Shown: positions 16,414-25,489 of the stretch, piece after piece
Layout of the letters: each line of letters opens with the position of its first letter
Position numbering within the stretch: the stretch's first letter is position 1
Assembly: GCA_031386065.1 (NCBI GenBank)
Contig: JANNBZ010000396.1
Coordinates: 1 to 53,758, forward strand
From: JANYJJ01 sp031386065
GTDB taxonomy: Bacteria > Pseudomonadota > Gammaproteobacteria > Burkholderiales > Burkholderiaceae_C
Direction: 5' to 3'
DNA: 53,758 nucleotides
Notes under the pieces: generated by a model
The model's database searches: none
What the model saw: only the letters and a program-made list of their open reading frames with translations
Told to the model about the DNA's origin: nothing
Made by a program: the position numbers and the translations under genes

Positions 16414-17607
16414 TCAGAGCTGGCCCATGCCGGTGGAGAAGCGCGACGACACCGGTTCCGGGCGCACGTCGAGCGTGATCTCGGTGAAGGTGGGCTGGTC
16501 GTCGTTCTCTTCCTTCTTCGGCGTGATGCGCGACACCGGCGACATGTCGTTTTGCAGGCGCCACATCAGGTTGGTCGGCGAGTCGGCGAAGGCCAGGCCC
16601 TCGTCGCGGGTGATGACGCCCTGGGTGATCAAGCGCGCCAGGTCCTGCTCGAAGGTTTGCGAGCCTTCGGCCATTGACTTTTCCATCGCCTCGCGCACAC
16701 CGCTGAAGTCGCCTTGTTCGATCATCTCGGACACCAGCTTGGTGTTCAGCATCACCTCGACCGCCGGTATGCGCCCGCCGGCGGTGGCGCGCACCAGCCG
16801 CTGCGACACGATGGAGCGCAGGCCCGAGGCCAGGTCGCTCAGCAACGCCGGGCGCGCCTCGGGGGCGTAGAACGACAGGATGCGGCCCAGCGCGTGGTAG
16901 CTGTTGTTGGCGTGCAGGGTCGACAACACCAGGTGGCCCGACAGCGCGTACGAGATCGCCGAGGTCATGGTTTCGCGGTCGCGAATTTCGCCGATCAAGA
17001 TGCAGTCGGGTGCCTGGCGCAGCGCATTCTTCAGGCCGATTTGCAGCGACTGCGTGTCGCGCCCCACCTCGCGCTGATTGACCACCGACTTCTTGTTGGT
17101 GAACAGGAATTCGATCGGGTCTTCGATCGTCAAGATGTGTCCGGCGAGCTGCTGGTTGCGTTGCTCCAGCATGGCCGCCAGCGTGGTGCTCTTGCCGGCG
17201 CCGGTGGCGCCCACCATCAGGATCAGGCCGCGCTTTTCCAGCACCAGCGTGTTCAGCAGCGGCGGAACGTTCAGGCTTTCCAGCGTCGGAATGTTGATTG
17301 GAAAGCAGCGGAATACCGCTGCCACCGTGCCGCGCTGCTTGAACGCGCTGAGGCGAAAACTGCCCACGCCCGGCAGGCCGACGCCGATGTTCAGCTCACC
17401 GGTGTCTTCCAGTTCTTCAAGCTGTTGCGGCGTCAGCACCTCGGCCAGCAACTGGCGCGGCTGGCTGTGCGTCAGCGGCTGGTCGCTCAGGTGCAGGATC
17501 TGCCCGTTGATCTTGATCAGGATCGGTGTGTTGGCCGACAGGTAGACGTCCGAAGCCGCCTTCTCGGCCATGAGTCTGAGCACACGCTCCATGTTTCCAC
17601 CCGTCAT
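16414..17607 (-). CDS. pilU: Type IV pilus retraction ATPase, PilU-like (PilT/PilU family)
   Basis: Hexameric secretion-type ATPase of 397 residues that powers pilus retraction at the inner membrane. Walker A is GATGAGKS (133-140); the Asp box lies in HILTIEDPIEF; Walker B is ILIGEIRDRETM; and the His box is LSTLHANNSYHALGRI. The acidic C-terminal tail beyond the core (KKEENDDQPTFTEITLDV) makes it longer than PilT and closer to PilU. The start at 17607 follows GAGGAGA. Its position inside a lysine biosynthesis operon, between dapD and dapE, is a known-looking order in Burkholderiales but functionally unexplained. Confidence 0.9.
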   Translation of the reverse strand: MTGGNMERVLRLMAEKAASDVYLSANTPILIKINGQILHLSDQPLTHSQPRQLLAEVLTPQQLEELEDTGELNIGVGLPGVGSFRLSAFKQRGTVAAVFRCFPINIPTLESLNVPPLLNTLVLEKRGLILMVGATGAGKSTTLAAMLEQRNQQLAGHILTIEDPIEFLFTNKKSVVNQREVGRDTQSLQIGLKNALRQAPDCILIGEIRDRETMTSAISYALSGHLVLSTLHANNSYHALGRILSFYAPEARPALLSDLASGLRSIVSQRLVRATAGGRIPAVEVMLNTKLVSEMIEQGDFSGVREAMEKSMAEGSQTFEQDLARLITQGVITRDEGLAFADSPTNLMWRLQNDMSPVSRITPKKEENDDQPTFTEITLDVRPEPVSSRFSTGMGQL

Positions 17608-17640
17608 CGAAATCTCCTCGAAGTGGAAAGAATGTGGAGC

Positions 17641-18462
17641 TCAGGCGCGCAGCAGGTCATTGATGCTGGTCTTGGCGCGGGTTTGCGCGTCGACACGCTT
17701 GACGATCACGGCGCAGGTGAGGCTGTACTTGCCGCCGTCGCGCGGCAGGCTGCCCGCCACGACGACCGAACCTGCCGGCACGCGGCCGTAGGTGGTCTCG
17801 CCGGTAGCGCGGTCGTAGATGGGCGTGCTCTGGCCGATGAAGACACCCATCGACAGCACCGAGTTCTCTTCGACGATCACGCCTTCGACCACCTCGCTGC
17901 GGGCGCCGATGAAGCAGTTGTCCTCGATGATGGTCGGGTTGGCCTGCAGCGGCTCCAGCACACCGCCGATGCCGACCCCGCCGCTCAGGTGCACGTTCTT
18001 GCCGATCTGCGCGCACGAGCCCACGGTGGCCCAGGCGTCGACCATCGTGCCTTCGTCGACATAGGCGCCGATGTTCACGAAGCTGGGCATCAGCACCACG
18101 TTCTTGGCCAGGTAGCTGCCGCGCCGCGCCACGGCCGGCGGCACGATGCGCACACCCGAGGCGCGCACCGCTTCTTCATCGATGTGCGAGAACTTGGTTT
18201 TCACCTTGTCGAAGAAGGTCAGGTCACCCGAACGCATGAGCTGGTTGTCGTTCAGCCGAAAGCTCAGCAGCACCGCTTTCTTGATCCACTGGTTGACCGT
18301 CCACTGGCCCACGCCGTGCCGCTCGGCCACGCGGATGCGGCCTGCGTTGAGGTCGGAGATCACTTCCTCGACCGCCTCGCGAATCTTCGGACTGTTCAGC
18401 GGGGTCAGCTCAGTGCGGGCGTCCCACGCCATGTCGATGGTGGTCTGGAGTTCTGAAGTCAT
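17641..18462 (-). CDS. dapD: 2,3,4,5-tetrahydropyridine-2,6-dicarboxylate N-succinyltransferase
   Basis: Left-handed beta-helix acyltransferase of 273 residues, the usual DapD length. It transfers succinyl from succinyl-CoA to tetrahydrodipicolinate. The N-terminal helical part (LNAGRIRVAERHGVGQWTVN, QWIKKAVLLSFR) is diagnostic. Hexapeptide repeats follow (NVVLMPSFVNIGAYVDEGTM, VGSCAQIGKNVHLSGGVGI, NCFIGARSEVVEGVIV). The family acid and glycine residues of the active site are in this region. It starts 7 bases after dapC, and pilU begins 33 bases downstream. Confidence 0.97.
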   Translation of the reverse strand: MTSELQTTIDMAWDARTELTPLNSPKIREAVEEVISDLNAGRIRVAERHGVGQWTVNQWIKKAVLLSFRLNDNQLMRSGDLTFFDKVKTKFSHIDEEAVRASGVRIVPPAVARRGSYLAKNVVLMPSFVNIGAYVDEGTMVDAWATVGSCAQIGKNVHLSGGVGIGGVLEPLQANPTIIEDNCFIGARSEVVEGVIVEENSVLSMGVFIGQSTPIYDRATGETTYGRVPAGSVVVAGSLPRDGGKYSLTCAVIVKRVDAQTRAKTSINDLLRA

Positions 18463-18469
18463 GGCGGGG

Positions 18470-19705
18470 TCAGTGGTTGAGGGGAATGGAAACAGGGGCG
18501 TGGCGCAGGTCACGGCAGAAAGAGACGATGCGCCGGCTGGCTTCGACACACTCTTCGACATGGGCCACCAGGGCCAACCGGATGCGGCCTGCGCCCGGGT
18601 TGATGCCGTGTGCCTCGCGTGCCAGCAGGCTGCCGGGAAGCACGGCCACATTGTATTGACCCAGCAGTCCGCGCGCGAAAGCCACGTCGTCGCCATCGGG
18701 CGCCAGCCTGCGCACATCGGCCCACAGGTAGAAGCCGGCGTCGGGCAGCGAAACGTCCAGCACCTCGGCCAGCAGCGGCGTGACCTGGGCGAACTTGCGA
18801 CGGTACTGGTCACGGTTGTCGACCACATGCGCTTCGTCGTTCCAGGCCGCGATGCTGGCGTGCTGAATGGCCGGGTTCATCGCGCTGCCGTGGTAGGTGC
18901 GGTACAGCAAAAACTGTTTCAGAACGTCGGCGTCGCCGGCGACGAAGCCGCTTCGCATGCCGGGCACGTTGGACCGCTTGGAAAGGCTGGTGAAGGCGAC
19001 CAGATTCTTGAAGTCGCTGCGGCCGAGTTGCAGCGCCGCCTGTAGCGAGCCCAGTGGTGCCTCGTCTCGAAAGTAGATCTCGGAGTAGCACTCGTCGGAG
19101 GCAATCACGAAGCCGTGTTCGTCGCTCAGCGCGAACAGCCGCGCCCATTCGGCCAACGGCATCACCGCGCCGGTCGGGTTGCCCGGCGAGCAAACGTAAA
19201 GCAACTGCGTGCGCGCCCAGGTCGCCGCGGAAACCGAGTCCCAGTCGGCAGCGAAATTGCGGGCGGGGTCGCTGTTGGCGAACGCCGTTTGTGCACCGGC
19301 CAGCAGCGCCGCGCCCTCGTAGATTTGATAGAACGGATTCGGGCACACCACGGTGGCGCCGGCACGCGACGGGTCGACCACCGTCTGCGCCAGCGCGAAC
19401 AAGGCTTCGCGCGAACCGTTCACCGGCAGCACCTGAGTGGCGGCGTCCAGCGTCACGCCGTAGCGCCGGTTCACCCAGCGCGCGCAGGCTTCACGCAAGG
19501 CCGGCTCACCGGCCGTGGCCGGGTAGCTGGCCAGGCCGCCGAGGTGGTCGCGCAAGGCCTGCTTCACCAGTTCCGGCGTCGGGTGCTTGGGCTCGCCCAT
19601 GCCCAGGCTGATGTGCCGCAGGCCGGGGTTGGGAACGATGTCGCGCGTTAATGCGCGCAGCCGCTCGAAGGGGTAGGGGTGAAGTTGGGCCAGCAGCGGG
19701 TTCAT
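18470..19705 (-). CDS. dapC: Succinyldiaminopimelate transaminase
   Basis: Fold-type I PLP aminotransferase of 411 residues. It converts N-succinyl-2-amino-6-oxopimelate to N-succinyl-LL-DAP with glutamate. The PLP lysine is Lys243 (TSLSKRSNVPGMRSGFV). Also visible are SPGNPTGAVM, IASDECYSEIYF, and LPVNGSREALFALAQ. The N-terminus MNPLLAQLHPYPFERLRAL at 19705 is typical of DapC in betaproteobacteria, so this start was preferred to one 34 codons upstream. It is the first gene of the dap operon. The upstream region contains a GATAAT -10-like hexamer and is shared with the divergent alkB gene. Confidence 0.94.
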   Translation of the reverse strand: MNPLLAQLHPYPFERLRALTRDIVPNPGLRHISLGMGEPKHPTPELVKQALRDHLGGLASYPATAGEPALREACARWVNRRYGVTLDAATQVLPVNGSREALFALAQTVVDPSRAGATVVCPNPFYQIYEGAALLAGAQTAFANSDPARNFAADWDSVSAATWARTQLLYVCSPGNPTGAVMPLAEWARLFALSDEHGFVIASDECYSEIYFRDEAPLGSLQAALQLGRSDFKNLVAFTSLSKRSNVPGMRSGFVAGDADVLKQFLLYRTYHGSAMNPAIQHASIAAWNDEAHVVDNRDQYRRKFAQVTPLLAEVLDVSLPDAGFYLWADVRRLAPDGDDVAFARGLLGQYNVAVLPGSLLAREAHGINPGAGRIRLALVAHVEECVEASRRIVSFCRDLRHAPVSIPLNH

Positions 19706-19773
19706 CGGCGCGATTATCGGTGACGCACCTGCGGTGTCTTGACCTTGCCGCGCGCTGCCCGTCATCATTGTGC

Positions 19774-20826
19774 ATGCCGTACGCCGCCTCGCCTTCGTCC
19801 GCCCCACCGATTCACGCCTGGCGCTTCGCGCTGGCGTGGCTGCTGCCGCTCAGCGTCGGCCTCGCGGCTTGGCGTTCACCATGGGCCGCGTGGGCGGTGG
19901 GCACCACGTTCCAGATCGGCCTGGCGCTGGTGGAACTGCTGCCGGTGGGGCGCCGCTCACCGCCGGCCGCTGTGGCGCATCCGTGGTTCGCCTGGTGCGT
20001 TCGCCTGCATGTGCCGATGCAAGCCGTGGTGCTGGGCATCGGCGTGTGGGCGGCCAGCCGGCTCGACGTGACCGCGCTGTCGTTGCTGGCCGTGATCGCC
20101 ATGGGCATCGGCATGGGCGGCGTCACCGGCAGCCAGGGCATCACTTACGCGCACGAACTGGGCCATTCGAAGTCGAAGTTCGACCGCTGGCTGGGCTGGT
20201 GCCTGATGGCCAGCGTCAATTACAGCCATTTCATGGTCGAGCACTACCGCGGCCACCATCCGCGCGCCGCCACGCACGTCGACCCGGCCTCGGCGCGACG
20301 CGGCGAAACGCTGTGGCGCTTCCTGCCGCGCACGCTGGGCGGCAGCTTGCGCAGCGCCTGGCAACTCGAAGCGCAGCAACTGCGAACGCTGCGACGCGGC
20401 TGGTCGCGCAGCCCCTTGCTGTGGGCCACGCTGGCGCAGATCGTGTGGCTGCTGTTCCTGGGCGCGGCGTTCGGTGTGCTGGCCGTTGTGTTTTGGTTGG
20501 TGCAGTCGGCCTACGCGGTGTTCCTGCTGGAGACCGTCAACTACATCGAGCACTACGGTTTGCAACGGACTGAGGTGAACGGCAAGCGCGAAGCCTTCGG
20601 CGTGCAGCACGCCTGGAACGCCGACCATTGGGTGACGAACAGCTTCATCGCGAACCTGCAGCGCCACTCCGACCACCACATGCACGCTTGGAAGCCGTAT
20701 CCCACGCTGGAACCCTTGCCCGGACCGCAGTTGCCCACCGGCTATGCGGGCTGCATCTGGCTGGCGGCGGTGCCGCCGCTGTGGTTTCGGGTGATGCACT
20801 CACGGCTGGGACCACAGACGGCGTGA
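19774..20826 (+). CDS. Alkane 1-monooxygenase (AlkB-type membrane di-iron hydroxylase)
   Basis: A 350-residue integral membrane non-haem di-iron enzyme, which hydroxylates terminal methyl groups using rubredoxin as electron donor. The histidine boxes are present: HELGHSK (127-133), EHYRGHH (156-162), NYIEHYGL, and LQRHSDHHM. Several hydrophobic segments precede and separate them. It is shorter than Pseudomonas AlkB (about 400 residues), mainly at the N-terminus. The second box reads GHHPRAAT where AlkB usually has Val before the final Thr. No rubredoxin or regulator gene is adjacent. It is divergent from dapC across 68 bases. The related fatty acid or xylene hydroxylases are possible alternatives. 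Confidence 0.82.
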   Translation: MPYAASPSSAPPIHAWRFALAWLLPLSVGLAAWRSPWAAWAVGTTFQIGLALVELLPVGRRSPPAAVAHPWFAWCVRLHVPMQAVVLGIGVWAASRLDVTALSLLAVIAMGIGMGGVTGSQGITYAHELGHSKSKFDRWLGWCLMASVNYSHFMVEHYRGHHPRAATHVDPASARRGETLWRFLPRTLGGSLRSAWQLEAQQLRTLRRGWSRSPLLWATLAQIVWLLFLGAAFGVLAVVFWLVQSAYAVFLLETVNYIEHYGLQRTEVNGKREAFGVQHAWNADHWVTNSFIANLQRHSDHHMHAWKPYPTLEPLPGPQLPTGYAGCIWLAAVPPLWFRVMHSRLGPQTA

Positions 20827-20863
20827 CCACCTTGGCGGTCGGTCGACGCCACCTGCGCAGGCC

Positions 20864-21331
20864 TCAGATGCGACCGACGCAATTCGCCGCCCCACACCGG
20901 CAGGCGAGCCGGCCTTCGTGGTGCGTGTCGCCGTAGTTGACGGTGATTTCGTCGCCATGCGCGATGGCGCGCAGCGCGTAGAACTCGACCCGGCCCTGGC
21001 GGATGCACAGGCGTGCGTTCGGCCCGCACGAATGGTTGGTGAAGCGCATCGGATCGTCGGACTTCGAGAAGTCGATGGCGCGCCGCGGCGACACCTCGAC
21101 GATCATGATTCGCTCGTGCCGCGTGGCGCGAATGCGAGCGTCCGACACACTGATCGACTCGCCCCGAATCTCGCCGATTTTCAGACGCGCGGGAATCGCC
21201 TCGGCGGCAAACGCGCCGATGCCGTCGATGGCGCTGGGCCGCGCCACCACGTCGAACTTCTGATACGCGGGGCGCGTGGACGGCTGCGGAGCCGGCGTCG
21301 CAGTCGCTGCAGGCAGCGTGGTCAGGCGCAC
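20864..21331 (-). CDS. SET domain-containing protein (putative protein lysine methyltransferase)
   Basis: A 155-residue protein consisting almost entirely of a SET domain, the SAM-dependent lysine methyltransferase fold best known from eukaryotic histone methylation. Visible are the N-terminal SAM part GIGAFAAEAI, the pseudoknot motif RFTNHSCGPNARL (97-109), the catalytic tyrosine segment GDEITVNYGD (126-135), and a post-SET-like cysteine cluster CRCGAANC near the C-terminus, which would bind zinc. The only sensible start is a GTG at 21331, seven bases after queF; the Shine-Dalgarno is weak, so translation may depend on queF. The target protein is unknown. Confidence 0.85.
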   Translation of the reverse strand: MRLTTLPAATATPAPQPSTRPAYQKFDVVARPSAIDGIGAFAAEAIPARLKIGEIRGESISVSDARIRATRHERIMIVEVSPRRAIDFSKSDDPMRFTNHSCGPNARLCIRQGRVEFYALRAIAHGDEITVNYGDTHHEGRLACRCGAANCVGRI

Positions 21332-21338
21332 GCCGCCG

Positions 21339-21815
21339 TCAGCCCATCAAGCCGGTGGCCGACGGGTGCTCGGGCAGCAGCACCAGTGGCTGCGGCTTCC
21401 AGCCCTTCATGCGGTGCTCGGCGACCACGTTGGTGTAGATGCCACCGCGCACATACCAGCGGGCGGTGATGCGGGCGAAGCGCGGCTTCGTGGCGGCAAC
21501 GATGTCGTCGAGGATGTCGTTGGTCACCTTTTCATGGAAGGCGCCCTGGTTGCGGTAGCTCCACATGTACATTTTCAGGCTCTTCAATTCGACGCACAGT
21601 TGGTCGGCCACCATGTCGATCGCGAAGTGCGCAAAGTCGGGCTGGCCGGTCAACGGGCAGTGGCAGGTGAACTCGGGAATCTGGAACTGGATGACGTAGT
21701 CGCGCTTCGCATTCGGGTTCGCGAACACATCGAGTTGCCGGCTCGGCTGCGACGGCGGCGTGGCGGGCGCGGCGCGCTGGTTCGGTGGGTTTTTGGGGGC
21801 GGCAGTCTTGGCCAT
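21339..21815 (-). CDS. queF: NADPH-dependent 7-cyano-7-deazaguanine reductase
   Basis: Single-domain (YkvM-type) QueF of 158 residues. It reduces preQ0 nitrile to preQ1 amine in queuosine biosynthesis for tRNA wobble modification. The catalytic cysteine is in EFTCHCPLTGQPDFA; Cys53, just before Pro, aligns with the nucleophile, and Cys51 is an extra nearby cysteine. The QueF fingerprint ELKSLKMYMWSYRNQGAFHE is intact. I chose ATG 21815 (MAKTAAP) over a GTG three codons upstream. The first 30 residues are Pro/Ala-rich and outside the conserved core. It is divergent from smc and followed by the SET gene. Confidence 0.95.
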   Translation of the reverse strand: MAKTAAPKNPPNQRAAPATPPSQPSRQLDVFANPNAKRDYVIQFQIPEFTCHCPLTGQPDFAHFAIDMVADQLCVELKSLKMYMWSYRNQGAFHEKVTNDILDDIVAATKPRFARITARWYVRGGIYTNVVAEHRMKGWKPQPLVLLPEHPSATGLMG

Positions 21816-21846
21816 GGCGGTCACGTTTCGAGCGGGGTTGAAAGAG

Positions 21847-21868
21847 GGCGCGATGGTATCATCGCGCC
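21847..21868. promoter_or_regulatory. Perfect 9-bp inverted repeat in the queF/smc promoter region
   Basis: GGCGCGATG and CATCGCGCC flank GTAT. The centre reads GGTATCAT, which overlaps a -10-like TATCAT, so a DNA-binding dimer here could block a promoter. It lies 31 bases before queF and 83 before smc. A transcript hairpin is the alternative. Confidence 0.4.
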
Positions 21869-21951
21869 TCTCGACGAGCCCGTGCCGTGACGCGTTTCCT
21901 CAAATAAATCAACGACTTACGCGATATCTGCGGGTCGTGAAACTCCAGCCC

Positions 21952-24900
21952 ATGCGACTGAATTCCATCAAGCTGTCCGGCTTCAAGTCGTTCGCCGAGC
22001 CCACCAATTTTCAGCTTCCCGGCCAACTCGTCGGCGTGGTCGGCCCGAACGGTTGCGGCAAGTCGAACATCATGGACGCGGTGCGCTGGGTGCTGGGCGA
22101 ATCGAAGGCCAGCGAACTTCGCGGCGAGTCGATGCAGGACGTGATCTTCAACGGCTCGGGCAACCGCAAGCCGGCCAGCCGCGCCAGCGTGGAACTGGCC
22201 TTCAGCAATGAAGACGGACGCGCCGGCGGCCAGTGGAACCAGTTCGCCGAGATCGCCGTCAAGCGCGTGCTGACGCGCGACGGCACCAGCAGCTACTACA
22301 TCAACAACCAGCCGGTGCGCCGGCGCGATGTGCAAGACGTGTTCCTGGGCACCGGTCTCGGGCCACGTGCCTACGCCATCATCGGCCAGGGCACGATCAG
22401 CCGCATCATCGAAAGCAAGCCCGAAGAATTGCGGCTGTTCCTGGAAGAAGCCGCCGGCGTGTCGAAGTACAAAGAGCGCCGCCGCGAGACCGAGAACCGG
22501 CTGAAAGACACGCGCGAAAACCTGACCCGCGTCGACGACATTCTTCGCGAGCTGAACAGCAACCTCGACAAGCTGGGCAAGCAGGCCGAGGTCGCCACGC
22601 TGTACCGCAGCCTGCAGGAACAGGGCACGCTGAAGCTTCACCAGTTGTGGTTCTTGAAGCACCGCGATGCGGCGCTGGAACAAGAGCGGGTGACGAAGGA
22701 AGTGCAGGCCGCCAGCACCGCGCTCGAAGCGCGCATCGCCGAGTTGCGCCACGGTGAAGCCGAGCTGGAAACCATCCGCCAGGCGCACTACGCTGCCAGC
22801 GACGAGCTGCACACCTCGCAGGGCTCGCTGGCCGAAGCCGCGCTGGAAGTGAGCCGGCTCGAAGAGCGCATTCGCTACGTGGTCGAAGGCCGCCAGCGCG
22901 TGGAGTCGCAGTTGGTTGATCTGCAAGCGCAAAGCCGCCAGTGGGCCGAGCGGCAGACCCTGGCGCAGGACGAACTGGAGCGCACGGCCGAGCTGATTGC
23001 CGGTGCCGACGAACAAAGCGAGGTGCTGGCCGCGCAGGCCGAGGAGCACGCCGCGAATCAGCCGCTACTGGAAGACGCGGTGCGCGCCGCGCAGGCCACT
23101 GCGAACGCCCAGCGCGCGGTGGTGGCGGGCGTGCAGCAGCAGATCCAGGTGCTGGCGGCCGAGAGCCGCAACATCGAAGACCAGTCGAATCGGCTGACGC
23201 TGCGCCGCGAAAAACTGGCCGCTGAAAAGCAGCAGCTGGCCGCGCCCGACCTGCAACGGCTGGCAGCGCTGAAACACCAGTTCGCCGGTGCCGAGGAAAC
23301 GCAGGCCGTGGCCGACGCACGGCTGCACGAACTGACCGAGCAGGCTCCGTTGATCGAGGAAGATCGCCGCGCTCGCCAGCACCAGGTCAACACCGAAAGC
23401 GGTCGGCTGGCCGAGCTGGGCGCGCGGCTGGACGCGCTGCGCGCGCTGCAGGAAAAAGTGCAGACCGAGGGCAAGCTGAAACCCTGGCTGGCGAAGCACG
23501 GGCTCGACACCTTGCAGGGTTTGTGGACGCGCATCCACATCGAAGCGGGTTGGGAAACGGCACTGGAATCGGCGCTGCGCGAGCGCATCAACGCGCTCGA
23601 AGTGGGCCGCGTGGAAACCGTGCGCGCGTTTGCCACCGAGCCGCCGCCCGCCAAGCTGGCCTTCTACACACCGCCGCAGGGCAGCATTGCAAACACCCAC
23701 CAGACCTTGCCGCGCCTGAGCGACCTGCTGCGCTTGGGCGACTCGGGTTTGAAGGCGTTGTTGAACGACTGGCTCGAAGGCGTCTACACCGCCGCCAACA
23801 TCGACGAAGCCCTGGCGGCGCGGGGCAAGCTCACCCACGGCGAAGTCATCATGACCCGCGAAGGCCACGCCGTCAGCCCGTTTGCGGTGGCCTTCTACGC
23901 GCCCGACTCCGAGCAGGCTGGCATGCTGGCCCGCGCCCAGGAGATCGAGCACCTGGACCGGCAATTGCGCGCGCAAATGCTCATCAGCGAAGAGTCGCGC
24001 AGCGCCCTGGTGCGTGCCGAGGCCGCCTACACCGACACCACGCAGCGCCTGCTCACCGCGCGGCGCGCCGCCACCGAAGCGCAGACGCGGGCGCATCAGT
24101 TGCAGGTCGAGCTGCTGCAACTCTCGCAACTGGCGGAACAGACCGGTGCGCGCCGCGACCAGCTCGACGGCGAGCTGACCGAGGTCGATGCGCAGTTAAA
24201 TGACTTGAGCGAGCAACGGGCCACCGGCGAGGGCCGCTTCGAAGAGCTGGACATGCAACTGGCCACCACGCAGGAGCGCCATGCCGAGCTGGACGAAGCG
24301 GTGATCGCGGCCGAGCGAAAGCTGAGCGATGCGCGCGAGCAATGGCGTGCACTCGAGCGGCAGGCGCAAGAGGCGCAGTTCTCGGCGCGGTCGCTGGCCG
24401 CACGTCGCAGCGAGTTGCAGCGCGGCATTGAAACCGCGGTGCAGCAGGTGGCGACCAACCAGCAGACCGAGACGCAGTTGAACGAGGAGCTGGCACGACT
24501 CACCGATGCGTCGGCCCAGGTCGGCCTGCAAGCCGCGCTGGGCTTGAAGCTGGAGCGCGAATCGGCGCTCGGTGCCAAGCGCAGCGAGTACGACGACCTG
24601 AGCCTGCGTCTGCGCCGCGCCGGTGAAGCGCGCATGGCGCACGAGCAAAGCCTGCAGCCGCTGCGCGACCGCATCACCAAGCTGCAGCTCGAAGAGCAGG
24701 CCGCCCAGCTCGGCGGCGCCCAGTTCATGGAGCAGTTGGTGGCGGCGGCGGTCGACCTGCAGGTGCTGGCCACCGGCGTGGCGGAAGGCAAGGTCAAGTT
24801 GGCCGGCCTGCAAACCGAGATCGACCGCATCACGCGCGACATCACCGCCCTGGGCGCGGTGAATCTGGCCGCGCTCGACGAGCTGACGGCGTCCACCGAA

Positions 24901-25467
24901 CGCAAGACCTTCCTCGACGCGCAGTACGCCGACCTCAGCGACGCCATCAGCACGCTGCAAGACGCGATCCACAAAATCGACCTGGAAACGCGCGACCTGC
25001 TGGGCAACACCTTCAACCAGGTGAACGAGCATTTCGGCCGCATGTTCCCGAGCCTGTTCGGCGGCGGCAACGCGAAGCTGGTGATGACGGGCGACGAGAT
25101 CCTCGACTCCGGCGTGCAGGTGATGGCGCAGCCGCCAGGCAAGAAGAACAGCACCATCCATTTGCTGTCGGGCGGCGAGAAAGCGCTGACCGCGATCGCC
25201 CTGGTGTTTGCCATCTTCCAGCTCAACCCCGCGCCGTTCTGCCTGCTCGACGAAGTGGACGCGCCGCTCGACGACGCCAACACCGAACGCTATTCGAAGC
25301 TCGTGAAAGAGATGGCCAAGGGCACGCAGTTCCTGTTCATCAGCCACAACAAGATCGCGATGGAAATGGCCGAACAACTGATCGGCGTCACCATGCAGGA
25401 GCAGGGCGTCTCGCGCATCGTCACGGTCGACATGGAAGTCGCCGTTCAACTGGCCGAGGCGGCGTGA
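21952..25467 (+). CDS. smc: Chromosome segregation protein SMC
   Basis: Structural maintenance of chromosomes ATPase of 1171 residues, a full-length condensin core. Walker A is GPNGCGKS (31-38) and the Q-loop region is VLGESKASELRGESMQDVIF. Two long coiled coils, rich in Ala, Glu, Gln and Arg, flank a hinge near residues 500-660. The C-terminal head carries the signature HLLSGGEKALTAIALVFAIF and Walker B FCLLDEVDAPLDDAN. The ATG at 21952 (MRLNSIKLSGFKSF) is the family start; the open frame upstream is not conserved. ScpA/ScpB are not in the window. zipA follows 22 bases downstream. Confidence 0.97.
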   Translation: MRLNSIKLSGFKSFAEPTNFQLPGQLVGVVGPNGCGKSNIMDAVRWVLGESKASELRGESMQDVIFNGSGNRKPASRASVELAFSNEDGRAGGQWNQFAEIAVKRVLTRDGTSSYYINNQPVRRRDVQDVFLGTGLGPRAYAIIGQGTISRIIESKPEELRLFLEEAAGVSKYKERRRETENRLKDTRENLTRVDDILRELNSNLDKLGKQAEVATLYRSLQEQGTLKLHQLWFLKHRDAALEQERVTKEVQAASTALEARIAELRHGEAELETIRQAHYAASDELHTSQGSLAEAALEVSRLEERIRYVVEGRQRVESQLVDLQAQSRQWAERQTLAQDELERTAELIAGADEQSEVLAAQAEEHAANQPLLEDAVRAAQATANAQRAVVAGVQQQIQVLAAESRNIEDQSNRLTLRREKLAAEKQQLAAPDLQRLAALKHQFAGAEETQAVADARLHELTEQAPLIEEDRRARQHQVNTESGRLAELGARLDALRALQEKVQTEGKLKPWLAKHGLDTLQGLWTRIHIEAGWETALESALRERINALEVGRVETVRAFATEPPPAKLAFYTPPQGSIANTHQTLPRLSDLLRLGDSGLKALLNDWLEGVYTAANIDEALAARGKLTHGEVIMTREGHAVSPFAVAFYAPDSEQAGMLARAQEIEHLDRQLRAQMLISEESRSALVRAEAAYTDTTQRLLTARRAATEAQTRAHQLQVELLQLSQLAEQTGARRDQLDGELTEVDAQLNDLSEQRATGEGRFEELDMQLATTQERHAELDEAVIAAERKLSDAREQWRALERQAQEAQFSARSLAARRSELQRGIETAVQQVATNQQTETQLNEELARLTDASAQVGLQAALGLKLERESALGAKRSEYDDLSLRLRRAGEARMAHEQSLQPLRDRITKLQLEEQAAQLGGAQFMEQLVAAAVDLQVLATGVAEGKVKLAGLQTEIDRITRDITALGAVNLAALDELTASTERKTFLDAQYADLSDAISTLQDAIHKIDLETRDLLGNTFNQVNEHFGRMFPSLFGGGNAKLVMTGDEILDSGVQVMAQPPGKKNSTIHLLSGGEKALTAIALVFAIFQLNPAPFCLLDEVDAPLDDANTERYSKLVKEMAKGTQFLFISHNKIAMEMAEQLIGVTMQEQGVSRIVTVDMEVAVQLAEAA

Positions 25468-25489
25468 GCCTGCGCGCAGAAGGAGCCAC

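Noticed and set aside
21760..21951. An N-terminal extension of SMC by 64 codons
   Set aside because: The conserved SMC N-terminus begins at MRLNSIKLSGFKSF; the extra part overlaps queF antisense and the shared promoter.
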